Of a stretch of DNA of 64,000 nt, positions 1-8,658 are shown one piece after another. The first letter of the stretch is position 1. Every line of letters starts with the position of its first letter. Under the pieces are notes generated by a model. The model made no database searches, was not told the origin of the DNA, and was given only the letters and a program-made list of their open reading frames with translations. The position numbers and the translations under genes are program-made. This DNA comes from RUG11462 sp036308645. GTDB taxonomy: Bacteria; Bacillota; Clostridia; Oscillospirales; Acutalibacteraceae. Location: positions 124,001-188,000 of the forward strand of contig JAXJVH010000050.1 in NCBI GenBank assembly GCA_036308645.1. Direction: 5' to 3'.

Positions 1-2942
1 TTGAACCGCATACAAATTTAAGAACCGATAAAGAATACTGTTTTGAAGGCGAAAATCCTACGGCAGTACTTCTTAACGGCAAATGGAAATTCAAATATTC
101 CGAAAAACAGGATGATTTTAAGGGATTTGAACAAAACAATTACGACGTTTCGGATTGGGATTTAATCCCCGTTCCCGGCGAAATCGACCTTAATTGTGAT
201 GAAAGAGAGCCGTATTATATTAATTTAGGCTTTACATTTAACGGCAGAGCCAACATAAATCAACCCGATATTCCAAAAGAAATTCCTACGGGATATTATG
301 TGCTTGATTTTGATATGCCTGTTACTTTTAAAAAGACCGACCGCAAAGTTATTTGCTTTCAGGGCGTTGAAACTGCTTTTGCGGTATATTTAAACGGCGA
401 ATATATTGGCTACAGTGAGGATTCTTTTACTCCCGCCGAATTTGATTTAACCGATTATATTAAACCTAAATCAAATCGTTTGGCTGTAAAAGTTTTTAGA
501 TATTCTACCGCAACCTGGCTTGAAGATCAGGATTTTTGGAGAATGTTCGGCATTTTCAGAGATGTTGTTCTTTACAGAACAAACAGAGTTTATATTGAAG
601 ATTTTCATCTAAAATACACCGTTGAAAATAAATATAAAGATGTTAAATGCGATTTAACTGTTTCGGTCGAGAATACTACCGATTCAGCGGTTAATTATAC
701 AATTAAAGCAATGCTTTCCGATGTTTTCTCTGAAAGAATTACCGTTGAAGTACCTGCACATTCAACAAAAACGGTTAATCTTCCGTTTACAATTGAAAAC
801 GCTACGCTTTGGAACTGCGAAAACCCATATCTTTATGAACTTTTAATAAAGGGTAAGTACGAAACTATCAAATATGATATTGGTTTTAAAGAAATAAAAA
901 TCGACGGCGTAAAAGTTACTCTGAACGGTAAAACGCTTAAAATTCACGGCGTAAACCGTCACGAATGGTCAGCCGAAGGCGGCAGAAGTATTACAAGAGA
1001 GCAGATAAAAGAGGATGTCCTTAATATAAAACGCAATAATATGAACGCTATACGCACATCGCATTATCCCAATCATCCATACTTTTATGAACTTTGCGAT
1101 AAAATCGGTCTTTATGTTATGGATGAAACCAACCTTGAAACTCATGGCAGTTGGAATTACGGCGGTAATTTCTGCGCAGACGCTGTTCCGGGCGATTTTG
1201 ACTATTGGACAGGCGCAGTAGTACGCAGAGCGGAAAATATGGTTATGCGTGATAAAAACCATGCTTGTATAATTTCTTGGTCGCTTGGAAATGAGTCTTA
1301 CGACGGCGAGAACTTTAAGGCTATGCGCCGTAAAATAGATGAGATTGACGGCTCGTTGCCCGTGCATTATGAGGGTATTTGTCACGGTTTACGCGATAAT
1401 ACAGGTGTTTCGGATTTTAAATCTATGATGTATCAAAATCCCGATGATTTAGCGAAACAACTTGAAAACAAGGAATTTGACCAGCCGTATTTATCAGTTG
1501 AATACGCTCATGCAATGGGTAATTCGGTCGGCGACTTATTCAAATACACAAATCTTGAAAATTATGACGGGTATTTAGGCGGATTTATTTGGGACTATAT
1601 TGACCAAGGTTTATATAATTATGATTCAAACGGTAATAAATATATTGCTTACGGCGGACAGTTTGACGCTGCAAGCGAAACTACTTTCTGCGGAAACGGT
1701 ATAGTAAACGCCGACCGCACAAACACCCCTGAAATGCAGGAGGTTAAGGCTTGCTACAGTTTTGTAAAAATAGAGCCGCAAAAAGATAAGGTTAAATTAA
1801 CAAACAACTACTGTTTTACAAATCTTAATGCGTTTTATTTTAAACTTACGGTTCTTAAAAACGGCGAACAAATAACTGTTTCACGCTTCACCGTTAATGC
1901 AAAACCTGGTGAAACTGCAGAATATAACTACAAGTTACCGAATTTGCAAGGTGAAATTGCAGTTATAGTATCTATGCACCAAAAGGCTCAAACCGAATAT
2001 GCAAATAAAGATTATGAAATTGCTTTCGGTCAGTACTGTTTTACAGAAAAAGAAGAAAAAGAGTCTAAAACAAAAGGCGGTTTAGAAATTTTCAACAGCC
2101 GCAGTCCTATTAAGGGGGTAAAAGGAAAGGATTTTTACATTGCTATTTCCACCAAAAGCGGCGCTATACATTCATATAAATACAAAGGCAAAGAGTTACT
2201 TCACGAGCCGATAAGAATTAATTTCTGGCGTGCTTCTACCGATAATGACCGAGGAAACGAAGCAGAATACAAAGGTGTGATTTGGAAAAACGCAGGTACA
2301 TATACACGTTATACGAATTTTGTATCCGAAATCAAAGACGGCAACGCAGTTTACTCTGTTAAATTTAAGCCTTTCTATGATAAAGAGGTTTTTGTAACAG
2401 TAGTTACAACTGTTTTTCCCGACGGCAGTATTAAGTTTGATTATGAGTATTCGGGTGCAGACAATATGCCGAAATTCCCGTGTGCAGGACTTATGATTTC
2501 TCTTAAAAAAGAGTATTCGCACTTACAATGGTACGGTCTTGGCAAAGAACATACTTACTGTGACAAATATCTTGGCGGTAAAATCGGAATTCACTCAACA
2601 GATGTTGAAGAACAGTTACCAAAATATCTTCGTCCGCAGGAATACGGCAACCACTATGATACGAGATGGTTGAAAGTTTACAACGATAATGACAGAGGTA
2701 TTATCTTTAAAGCCGAAAAAACTCTTGATATGTCGGCTATAAGTTACACTCCCGATGAAATAGAATCTGCCATTACAAACACATACTTGCCTACCCCTTA
2801 TTGCACAAGAGTATATGTAAACGGATTTATGTCAGGCGTCGGCGGAGATACATCATGGGGCGCTCCCGTACATGAAGAATTTACACACGACCCTGCAAAA
2901 CCAATTAAATTCTCATTTACAATGAAGCCTTTTGACAAATAA
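1..2942 (+). CDS. lacZ: Beta-galactosidase (GH2, LacZ type), 5' end missing
   Basis: Hydrolyses terminal beta-galactosides such as lactose. The frame is already open at base 3, so the gene runs in from the left edge; about 979 residues are visible and probably only a few tens are missing. A GTG at 300 is internal: the 99 codons before it encode the GH2 sugar-binding start (PHTNLR, LLNGKWKF). Catalytic signatures follow in the LacZ order: HGVNRHEW, the acid/base Glu in SLGNES (visible residue 431), the nucleophile Glu in SVEYAHAMGNS (residue 500) and GFIWDYIDQG. The last ~280 residues match the Bgal small-chain domain (WYGLGKEHTY, QEYGNH) typical of long LacZ enzymes. No signal peptide can be judged because the N-terminus is missing. 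A strong terminator follows. Confidence 0.95.
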   Translation, partial: EPHTNLRTDKEYCFEGENPTAVLLNGKWKFKYSEKQDDFKGFEQNNYDVSDWDLIPVPGEIDLNCDEREPYYINLGFTFNGRANINQPDIPKEIPTGYYVLDFDMPVTFKKTDRKVICFQGVETAFAVYLNGEYIGYSEDSFTPAEFDLTDYIKPKSNRLAVKVFRYSTATWLEDQDFWRMFGIFRDVVLYRTNRVYIEDFHLKYTVENKYKDVKCDLTVSVENTTDSAVNYTIKAMLSDVFSERITVEVPAHSTKTVNLPFTIENATLWNCENPYLYELLIKGKYETIKYDIGFKEIKIDGVKVTLNGKTLKIHGVNRHEWSAEGGRSITREQIKEDVLNIKRNNMNAIRTSHYPNHPYFYELCDKIGLYVMDETNLETHGSWNYGGNFCADAVPGDFDYWTGAVVRRAENMVMRDKNHACIISWSLGNESYDGENFKAMRRKIDEIDGSLPVHYEGICHGLRDNTGVSDFKSMMYQNPDDLAKQLENKEFDQPYLSVEYAHAMGNSVGDLFKYTNLENYDGYLGGFIWDYIDQGLYNYDSNGNKYIAYGGQFDAASETTFCGNGIVNADRTNTPEMQEVKACYSFVKIEPQKDKVKLTNNYCFTNLNAFYFKLTVLKNGEQITVSRFTVNAKPGETAEYNYKLPNLQGEIAVIVSMHQKAQTEYANKDYEIAFGQYCFTEKEEKESKTKGGLEIFNSRSPIKGVKGKDFYIAISTKSGAIHSYKYKGKELLHEPIRINFWRASTDNDRGNEAEYKGVIWKNAGTYTRYTNFVSEIKDGNAVYSVKFKPFYDKEVFVTVVTTVFPDGSIKFDYEYSGADNMPKFPCAGLMISLKKEYSHLQWYGLGKEHTYCDKYLGGKIGIHSTDVEEQLPKYLRPQEYGNHYDTRWLKVYNDNDRGIIFKAEKTLDMSAISYTPDEIESAITNTYLPTPYCTRVYVNGFMSGVGGDTSWGAPVHEEFTHDPAKPIKFSFTMKPFDK

Positions 2943-2952
2943 AACATTTTTA

Positions 2953-2986
2953 AACCTGTAGCAAATTTTGCTGCAGGTTTTTTATC
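2953..2986 (+). terminator. Intrinsic terminator after lacZ
   Basis: A 12-bp stem (AACCTGTAGCAA with its complement, one G-U) with a short loop, followed by a T run, begins 10 bases after the lacZ stop codon. Confidence 0.85.
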
Positions 2987-3002
2987 AAAAACTCTTGTAA
3001 AA

Positions 3003-3032
3003 TTGTGATAATTGATATATAATTGCTATAAT
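3003..3032 (+). promoter_or_regulatory. Candidate sigma-A promoter for the ttcA-like gene
   Basis: TTGTGA and TATAAT are separated by 18 bp, with a TG one base before the -10 box (extended -10). It lies about 20 bp upstream of the start codon and just after the lacZ terminator, so the gene is probably its own transcription unit. Confidence 0.5.
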
Positions 3033-3053
3033 AAATTTAAAAGGAAACTGTAA

Positions 3054-3905
3054 ATGTCAGAAAAACAACTTACCAAACAACAACTTATTGAAAGAAGCAT
3101 TAATAAAAAATACAGAAAAGAAATTTGGAATCCTTTCATAAAAGCGGTCAAAGATTATAAATTAATAGATAAAAATGATAAAATCGCCGTTTGTATTTCA
3201 GGCGGCAAAGACTCTATGCTTTTAGGGTTATTATTAAAAATACTGCAAAAGCACAGCGAAGTGCCGTTTGAGTTAGAATTTCTTGTTATGAACCCCGGTT
3301 ACAACGAAATTGATTTAGCAAAAGTCAAAGAAAACGCAAAAATTTTAGGACTGCCGATAACTGTTTTTGACACAGACGTTTTTAAAATTGCCGAATCCGC
3401 CGGCGGAACTCCCTGCTACCTTTGTGCCAGAATGAGAAGAGGGCATCTTTATAGTATGGCTCAAAAACTCGGATGTAATAAAATTGCGCTCGGCCATCAT
3501 TTTTCAGACGTTATTGAAACAACGGTTATGGGTATGTTTTACGGCTCACAGTTGCAGGCTATGTTACCTATGCTTCATTCAACAAACTTTGAAGGTATGA
3601 CGCTTATACGTCCTCTTTACTGCGTTCACGAAGACGCTGTAATAGCATGGGCAAAGTACAATGAATTACAGTTTATTAACTGTGCCTGTTCGGTTACAAA
3701 GAAAAACATTTCCTGCGAAGAAGCCTCAGGCTCTAAACGTAAGGAAATAAAAAATCTGATAAAAACGCTGAAAAAAGATAATCCGCTTATTGAAAAAAGT
3801 ATTTTTAACGCAATTCACAACGTTAAACTCGATACTTTTGTTGAATACACAAGCAAAGGCGAAAACCACTCTTTTTTGGACGAATTTTACAAAGAAAATT
3901 TATAG
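3054..3905 (+). CDS. TtcA-family PP-loop tRNA thiolase
   Basis: A 283-residue ATP pyrophosphatase of the TtcA/TtuA superfamily, expected to adenylate a tRNA base and replace oxygen by sulfur (TtcA makes 2-thiocytidine-32). Visible signatures: the PP-loop SGGKDS (49-54), a CxxC inside PCYLCARMRRG (C121, C124) that matches the TtcA CxLCxRxRRG box, GHHFSDV, and a downstream cysteine group (C210, C212 and another about 10 residues later) where TtcA-type enzymes have the third Fe-S ligand. The start ATG follows AAAAGGAAACTGTAA. It stands alone between its own promoter and the next gene. TtcA-like is firmer than the exact modified base, which the sequence does not show. Confidence 0.75.
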   Translation: MSEKQLTKQQLIERSINKKYRKEIWNPFIKAVKDYKLIDKNDKIAVCISGGKDSMLLGLLLKILQKHSEVPFELEFLVMNPGYNEIDLAKVKENAKILGLPITVFDTDVFKIAESAGGTPCYLCARMRRGHLYSMAQKLGCNKIALGHHFSDVIETTVMGMFYGSQLQAMLPMLHSTNFEGMTLIRPLYCVHEDAVIAWAKYNELQFINCACSVTKKNISCEEASGSKRKEIKNLIKTLKKDNPLIEKSIFNAIHNVKLDTFVEYTSKGENHSFLDEFYKENL

Positions 3906-3978
3906 AATATTCATTGATTTTTAATTAAAAATAAAGTAGAATATATTTATTATTAAATATTAAGGAAGAGAATAAAAA

Positions 3979-4950
3979 ATGACAACAAAATTATGTGATT
4001 TCTGCGGAAAAGAAATTCCCGAAAATTCAAAAATTTGCCCTTACTGCAACAAAGCGCTTGTTGATAAGGTGTTTACATATATGAATGAGCCGAAAACAAA
4101 CGAAACCTCACGTTTAAATGTTTCAAAATATACTGCTGAAGAAAAAGACAGTTCTGATAATTATTTCAACAGTAATATTTACAGTTTTTCGGAAACCGAA
4201 ATAGAAAAACGTTTTGAAAGAAAACCGATATCTTATGAGGAAGAAGAGCCTAAACAGCCTGATGAAACGTTTCATATTCAACGTGAAGAAACCAATAAAA
4301 CTGCGACTATCAGGCAGAGAAAAAAGCAAAAAAACCTGCTCTACCCCATTATCGGTATTTTAGTGGTTTTAATTGTTGTAATTTGCGTTATCGGATTTGC
4401 TTTATCGGGAACTGATAATAATAAACCCGAAGAAGAAATCACTGCAACACAAACCACAACCACTACCGCTCAAACTACAACCACCACCGTAGCGGAAACC
4501 ACAACTACAGAAGCAACTACGACAACCGAAAATTATATTAGTACCAACAGCGTAGATTTAGACGGTTATCTCGGAGTCGGATTTGACGGAATTTCCGCTG
4601 ATTTCGGCGAGCAAACTCAAGAATCCTCTAACGATGAATTTTACGGCGGAAAAACCTATTATTACGACGGTATGACGGTATCTACTGATGAAAGCAGCAG
4701 AATTGCATCAATGACAATAGATTATACATCTGTGAAAAATAAAGACACATACAGATACCAAAAAATTACTTATTATTCTACATATAATCATGTCATTGAT
4801 GAATTGGGCGAGCCGGATCTTGATCAAATGAACGACGCTACCGAGCCTTGCATAGGATATACTATTGACGAAGGTTCTGGACTCTCTATAAAATTCAAAT
4901 TTGACGATAACAAAAAAGTTTCGGGCTTTGATATTTTTTACGCTGATTAA
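3979..4950 (+). CDS. Zinc-ribbon, single-pass membrane protein of unknown function
   Basis: I do not recognise a specific family. The 323 residues fall into clear parts: an N-terminal zinc ribbon with two CxxC knuckles (C6/C9 and C20/C23), a charged cytoplasmic linker, one transmembrane helix (about 121-143), a Thr-rich linker (about 155-184) and a folded-looking C-terminal domain (190-323) predicted outside the membrane. This plan of cytoplasmic zinc ribbon, helix, Thr-rich stalk and external domain is common among Clostridia envelope proteins. RBS GGAAGAG precedes the ATG. The next gene begins 5 bases after its stop, so the two are probably cotranscribed. Confidence 0.7.
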   Translation: MTTKLCDFCGKEIPENSKICPYCNKALVDKVFTYMNEPKTNETSRLNVSKYTAEEKDSSDNYFNSNIYSFSETEIEKRFERKPISYEEEEPKQPDETFHIQREETNKTATIRQRKKQKNLLYPIIGILVVLIVVICVIGFALSGTDNNKPEEEITATQTTTTTAQTTTTTVAETTTTEATTTTENYISTNSVDLDGYLGVGFDGISADFGEQTQESSNDEFYGGKTYYYDGMTVSTDESSRIASMTIDYTSVKNKDTYRYQKITYYSTYNHVIDELGEPDLDQMNDATEPCIGYTIDEGSGLSIKFKFDDNKKVSGFDIFYAD

Positions 4951-4955
4951 ATATT

Positions 4956-5780
4956 ATGTATAATTTACTGTGGTACTTTATTATTTATGCTTTTTTAGGC
5001 TGGTGCTGCGAGGTAGTTTTTGCCGCATTTAAGCACAAAAAATTTGTCAATCGAGGTTTTTTAAACGGTGCATTCTGCCCGATTTACGGCTTCGGTGTTG
5101 TTTTTGTCGTGCTTATTTTAACACCGCTTAAATTTAATTTTGTTCTGCTTTTTCTTTGCTCAATTGTTTTAACATCGGCGCTTGAACTCATTACAGGCTT
5201 TTTAATGGAAAAGTTGTTTAATCAACGTTGGTGGGATTATTCGGGACGTAGATTTAATATAAAAGGCTATATTTGTCTTGAATTTTCGGTTCTTTGGGGC
5301 GTAGCATGCGTCATTATTATGTATCTTCTTCACCCGCTTATTGCAAAACTCGTTTCAATTGTTCCGAAATTTATAGGATTGCCGATTGTACTTATATTAA
5401 TTACGGGCATTATAGTTGACGCTGTTTACACAATTGTATGCGTTAATAAAATGAACAAATCGCTGAAAAAAATAGATGAATTCACAAAGGCTATGCGTGC
5501 AATTTCAGATTCAATAGGAGATAATCTTGCAGAAAGCACTTTAAATCTTATTGAAAAGAACGAATCAATTAAATCCGAAATAAAAGAAAAGAATGAGAAA
5601 AAGAAACAAGAACTGCAAATTAAACTTGATGAATTGCAAAATAAGAAAGAATTATTGCTTAAAAGGTTGCATTATTCGCACCGATTTATTAAGGCTTTCC
5701 CAAACGCAACCCACACAAAGTATTCAGACGCTTTTGAAGAATTAAAGAAAAAACTTAAAGAATACAAATTTAAAAACTAA
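4956..5780 (+). CDS. CmpB-like (ABC_trans_CmpB, DUF1113 type) membrane protein
   Basis: A 274-residue protein whose N-terminal 160 residues form about five membrane helices and carry the family's opening WYFIIYAFLGWCCEVVF and NRGFLNGAFCPIYGFG motifs, recognised in the 'putative ABC-transporter type IV' family. The C-terminal third is charged and heptad-rich (about 190-240), probably a cytoplasmic coiled coil. No ATP-binding partner lies nearby, so a transport role is only the family label. It follows the zinc-ribbon gene by 5 bases and ends at a bidirectional terminator. Confidence 0.75.
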   Translation: MYNLLWYFIIYAFLGWCCEVVFAAFKHKKFVNRGFLNGAFCPIYGFGVVFVVLILTPLKFNFVLLFLCSIVLTSALELITGFLMEKLFNQRWWDYSGRRFNIKGYICLEFSVLWGVACVIIMYLLHPLIAKLVSIVPKFIGLPIVLILITGIIVDAVYTIVCVNKMNKSLKKIDEFTKAMRAISDSIGDNLAESTLNLIEKNESIKSEIKEKNEKKKQELQIKLDELQNKKELLLKRLHYSHRFIKAFPNATHTKYSDAFEELKKKLKEYKFKN

Positions 5781-5806
5781 AAACATCAGGATAACCTATA
5801 TATAGC

Positions 5807-5838
5807 AAAACCACGTCTGAAATGACGTGGTTTTATGT
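5807..5838. terminator. Bidirectional intrinsic terminator
   Basis: A perfect 11-bp stem (AAAACCACGTC / GACGTGGTTTT) with a 6-nt loop, T-rich on both strands. It separates the rightward CmpB-like gene from the leftward flavoprotein gene. Confidence 0.88.
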
Positions 5839-5858
5839 TTTTAGTATATTTTTTAAGT

Positions 5859-7235
5859 TTAACATTTAACTTTATCGCAAATACAGTCTGCGGCATATAT
5901 GCCCATAGCGCCCGATTGCGAAAGTCCTCGGCATATTCCCGAACCGTCGCCTAAAATATAAATACCGTCGGCAACTTCAAATTTTTTGTTGATAAAACGA
6001 GGTCTGATTGAATAATACTTGTTTTCACAACCGTAAAGCAAAGTATCATCATTTGCAGTACCGGGAGCAACCTTGTCAAGAGCATATATAGTTTCAATAA
6101 TATTTGTCATGTGTCTATGAGGCATAACCATACTGATATCGCCCGGAGTTGCTTTTAAAGTAGGAATAACCGTACTTTTTGCAAGTCTGCCTGCAGTTGT
6201 TCTTCTTCCCTTTATAAGATCGCCGAAACGCTGAACTACAACATTGCCGTCGCCTATCATATTCATATCCTCTGCAATATTTGTAGCGTACTTTGTAGGC
6301 TGATTAAACGGCTCTGTAAATTTAATTGACGAAAGAATAGCAAAATTACAGTTATCGCTTTTCTTATCTGCATCGGCATAAGAATGACCGTTTGCAGTAA
6401 CTATACCGTCGTTGCTTTCGGCAGAAACATAACCGCCCTGATTAAAGCAGAACATTCTGCATTTGTCTTCATAAGTTTTGGTTTTATAAAGAATTTTCGG
6501 CTCATATATTTTTTCTGAAAACTCTCTCCAAATAATATCTTTCATCTCAACACGCACGCCGATGTCAACTGCGTTTGCATGAAGCTCAATACCAAAATCT
6601 TTACAGAATTTTTCAACAAAAGGCGCTCCGGTTCTGCCCGTTGCAACGATAATGTGCTTTGCAAAAAAATCAACGTTATCACAGGAAATATGATATATAT
6701 CTTTTTCTTTTTTCACTTTTTTGCAAGTGGTTTCGCTGAAAATTTCAACGCCGGCATTATGAATATCCTCTATAATATTAAACATTGTCTTAAAATTCTT
6801 ATCAGTACCCAAATGACGAACGTTCATATCAAGAAGCGTAAGATTATTCTGAACACATTTTAATTTAAGTTCATCATTTGAATGATAAAGTTCGGGGTAA
6901 TCCTCCGCATGCTCGCTTAAAATTCTGTCAACCTCATCAATGTAATAGGTCGCTTGCTTTTCGCCGAGTTCTTCACCCAAAGTACCGCCGTAAGCAGTAC
7001 CGAGATTAAACTTACCGTCGGAAAAAGCGCCTGCGCCTGCCATACCTGAAGTAATACTGCAAATTCCGCAATGCACACAGCCTTGAGTATCTGAAGCAGG
7101 ACATTTTCTGCGAGTTAATTCTCTTCCCTTTTCAATAATAGCAACTTTTCTTTTCGGGTCATTATCAGTCAAACGCTTTGCAGCCATTATACCGCAAATA
7201 CCGCCGCCTATAATAACTTCATCGTAAATCTTCAT
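5859..7235 (-). CDS. FAD-dependent dehydrogenase, COG2509 type
   Basis: A flavoprotein with an N-terminal Rossmann fold (YDEVIIGGGICG), a cysteine-rich stretch (CPASDTQGCVHCGICSITSG, residues about 45-65 from this start) followed by GAGAFSDGKFNLG, and a C-terminal FAD motif (GDGSGICRGLSQSGAMG). These mark the uncharacterised COG2509 dehydrogenases; the substrate is unknown. I chose the ATG at 7235, which opens directly on the FAD fold. An in-frame ATG at 7256 adds seven residues, has only AGGAGG 17 bases upstream, and cannot be excluded. The cysteines could bind an Fe-S cluster, but that is inference. Upstream lie a hairpin and a 46-codon gene on the same strand. Confidence 0.85.
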   Translation of the reverse strand: MKIYDEVIIGGGICGIMAAKRLTDNDPKRKVAIIEKGRELTRRKCPASDTQGCVHCGICSITSGMAGAGAFSDGKFNLGTAYGGTLGEELGEKQATYYIDEVDRILSEHAEDYPELYHSNDELKLKCVQNNLTLLDMNVRHLGTDKNFKTMFNIIEDIHNAGVEIFSETTCKKVKKEKDIYHISCDNVDFFAKHIIVATGRTGAPFVEKFCKDFGIELHANAVDIGVRVEMKDIIWREFSEKIYEPKILYKTKTYEDKCRMFCFNQGGYVSAESNDGIVTANGHSYADADKKSDNCNFAILSSIKFTEPFNQPTKYATNIAEDMNMIGDGNVVVQRFGDLIKGRRTTAGRLAKSTVIPTLKATPGDISMVMPHRHMTNIIETIYALDKVAPGTANDDTLLYGCENKYYSIRPRFINKKFEVADGIYILGDGSGICRGLSQSGAMGIYAADCICDKVKC

Positions 7236-7268
7236 TATAAAATCCATACCTTTCATATTTAACAGTTG

Positions 7269-7298
7269 AAATGCCTCCTTAAAACTCAGGAGGCATTT
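7269..7298 (-). terminator. Hairpin between the 46-aa ORF and the flavoprotein gene
   Basis: A perfect 11-bp stem (AAATGCCTCCT / AGGAGGCATTT) with an 8-nt loop. On the minus strand it follows the small ORF by 9 bases, but no real T run follows, so it may be a weak terminator or an RNA-stabilising element. Its 3' arm contains AGGAGG, 17 bases before the ATG at 7256. Confidence 0.5.
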
Positions 7299-7307
7299 AT
7301 TACAATT

Positions 7308-7448
7308 TTAATAACGTGGAGTCCAAAACGAGCCATCCGGATCGGTATATCCGGTATTTTCCTGACGTCCGGAGTCATCCTGTGAAGAAGATATTACATC
7401 AATACTTGAATATCTTTCAAAATCAACTTCAGGGGTTACAAATTTCAT
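7308..7448 (-). CDS. Small 46-aa protein, possible precursor-like peptide
   Basis: A complete short ORF beginning MKFVTPEVDFERYSSIDVIS and ending DPDGSFWTPRY. GAAAGGA lies 8 bases before the ATG, a good Shine-Dalgarno. It is rich in Ser, Asp, Gly and aromatic residues near the C-terminus, and has no signal peptide or membrane helix. The acidic N-terminal half (PEVDFERYSSIDVI) followed by a polar, Gly-containing tail resembles short uncharacterised proteins often seen in gut Clostridia; that likeness is from memory. Its strong RBS and the hairpin just after it support a real gene. Function unknown. Confidence 0.55.
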   Translation of the reverse strand: MKFVTPEVDFERYSSIDVISSSQDDSGRQENTGYTDPDGSFWTPRY

Positions 7449-7667
7449 GACCGTATTCCTTTCAAAAATACTCATTTACACATTCCAAGTTATTATAACA
7501 TTAAAAAACTGAAATTTCAAGTGTTTTTGGTAATAAACATATATTACCATTGATAATAAATCAATGAATACTTTCGGCAAAAAGATGAAATTTTTTGATT
7601 TATTTATAAACAGTCATAAAAATACAATAATTATTTAGTATTTTCCATTATAATTAAAATTGTTTTA

Positions 7668-7676
7668 TGATATAAT
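7668..7676 (+). promoter_or_regulatory. Extended -10 element for the DUF4886 gene
   Basis: TGATATAAT (extended -10) lies 30 bases before the DUF4886 start. No good -35 box is visible. The AT-rich stretch 7449-7667 upstream holds no gene I can support. Confidence 0.4.
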
Positions 7677-7706
7677 ACCCAAAAACCAATAGGAGATAAA
7701 TGTTAT

Positions 7707-8459
7707 ATGAAAATATTATCAATCGGAAACAGTTTTTCGGAAGACGCTCAAAGATATTTACACCAAATAGCAAAATCTTGCGGTGATGATATATACTGCG
7801 CTAATCTTTATATAGGCGGTTGCTCTTTAGAAACTCATTATAACAACATAAAAGAAAACAAGTCTGATTATGACTTTCAAGTAAACGGCGAACACACTAA
7901 CGAAAAAATATCAATAAAAGACGCCTTAATTCGCGAAGACTGGGATTATATTACCGTTCAGCAGGTCAGCAGTTTCAGCGGCATGATAGAAACATATTAT
8001 CCATATATAACTGAAGTTATCGGTTTTGCAAAAAAATTAAGACCAAATGCCGAAATAATCCTTCATCAGACATGGAGTTATGAAAACGGAAGCGACCACG
8101 GCGCTTTTCCGAATTACGACTGTGACAGCGATAAAATGTTTGAAAAAATAGTTAAAACAAATGCGGAAGTTGCAAAAAGAGAAAAAATCAAAACAGTTAT
8201 TCCCGACGGCGAAATAATCGATGCTCTAAGAAAAAAGAAAGAATTTGATTACCAAAACGGCGGCGCTTCTCTTTGCAGAGATACATTTCACATGGATTTT
8301 GTTTTTGGAAGATACGCTCTGTCAACTACTTGGTATAAAATTTTAACCAAAAAAGACGTTACTAAAGTTCGCTATCTACCGCCTTTTGAAACCGAGTCAG
8401 ACGATAATCTTAAAAAAATCAATATTATTAAAGAAACCGTTCAAAATTACTTTGAATAA
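7707..8459 (+). CDS. DUF4886 (SGNH-hydrolase-like) protein
   Basis: A 250-residue cytoplasmic protein with the DUF4886 opening KILSIGNSFSEDA (SGNH block I, nucleophile Ser in GNSFS) and, near the end, CRDTFHMD with the D-x-x-H of block V. The middle contains WDYITVQQVSS and LHQTWSYE, typical of this family. Relatives are SGNH esterases acting on acylated sugars or lipids; the substrate here is unknown. No signal peptide is seen, which argues for an internal substrate. RBS AGGAGATAAATGTTAT precedes the start. It is monocistronic, with a hairpin just after the stop. Confidence 0.75.
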   Translation: MKILSIGNSFSEDAQRYLHQIAKSCGDDIYCANLYIGGCSLETHYNNIKENKSDYDFQVNGEHTNEKISIKDALIREDWDYITVQQVSSFSGMIETYYPYITEVIGFAKKLRPNAEIILHQTWSYENGSDHGAFPNYDCDSDKMFEKIVKTNAEVAKREKIKTVIPDGEIIDALRKKKEFDYQNGGASLCRDTFHMDFVFGRYALSTTWYKILTKKDVTKVRYLPPFETESDDNLKKINIIKETVQNYFE

Positions 8460-8460
8460 A

Positions 8461-8494
8461 ATATAGTAAGGCGTCATTTGATGTCTTACTATAT
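8461..8494 (+). terminator. Hairpin after the DUF4886 gene
   Basis: A perfect 10-bp outer stem (ATATAGTAAG / CTTACTATAT) directly after the stop codon, with partial inner pairing. No T run follows on the plus strand, so it may stabilise the 3' end more than terminate. Confidence 0.45.
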
Positions 8495-8560
8495 TAAAAA
8501 TCAAGATTGTTAATTTTTTAACGTAAATATTAGCGAATTTTATGCTTTTCAAGAAAAAAG

Positions 8561-8578
8561 TTGTTAAAGAATTAACAA
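8561..8578. promoter_or_regulatory. Inverted repeat upstream of serC, possible operator
   Basis: TTGTTAA-AGAA-TTAACAA, 7-bp perfect arms, ends 5 bp before the -35 box of the serC promoter. A related shorter repeat (GTTAA-TTTT-TTAAC) lies at 8509-8522. Position and symmetry suggest a dimeric regulator site; the regulator is unknown. Confidence 0.4.
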
Positions 8579-8583
8579 TGTTA

Positions 8584-8611
8584 TTGACTTTTATAATTTT
8601 TAATATATAAT
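8584..8611 (+). promoter_or_regulatory. Sigma-A promoter of the serC-serA operon
   Basis: TTGACT and TATAAT separated by 16 bp, 48 bases upstream of the serC start codon. The leader is short and shows no T-box features. Confidence 0.6.
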
Positions 8612-8658
8612 AGTAGTTACCATTAAAAATTTAAAGGACTATTTTGGAGGGAAAAACA

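Noticed and set aside
300..302. GTG at 300 as the lacZ start
   Set aside because: The frame is open to the window edge and the preceding 99 codons match the GH2 N-terminal domain.
969..1385. Reverse-strand open frame inside lacZ
   Set aside because: The plus strand encodes conserved LacZ catalytic motifs throughout; the reverse frame has no RBS or recognisable protein.
4440..4535. Repeated ACAACC-type units in the zinc-ribbon gene
   Set aside because: They encode a Thr-rich stalk; this is protein low complexity, not a nucleic-acid repeat element.
8461..8658. T-box or other riboswitch ahead of serC
   Set aside because: No T-box sequence, specifier loop or antiterminator is seen; the promoter lies close to the gene and leaves a 40-50 nt leader.
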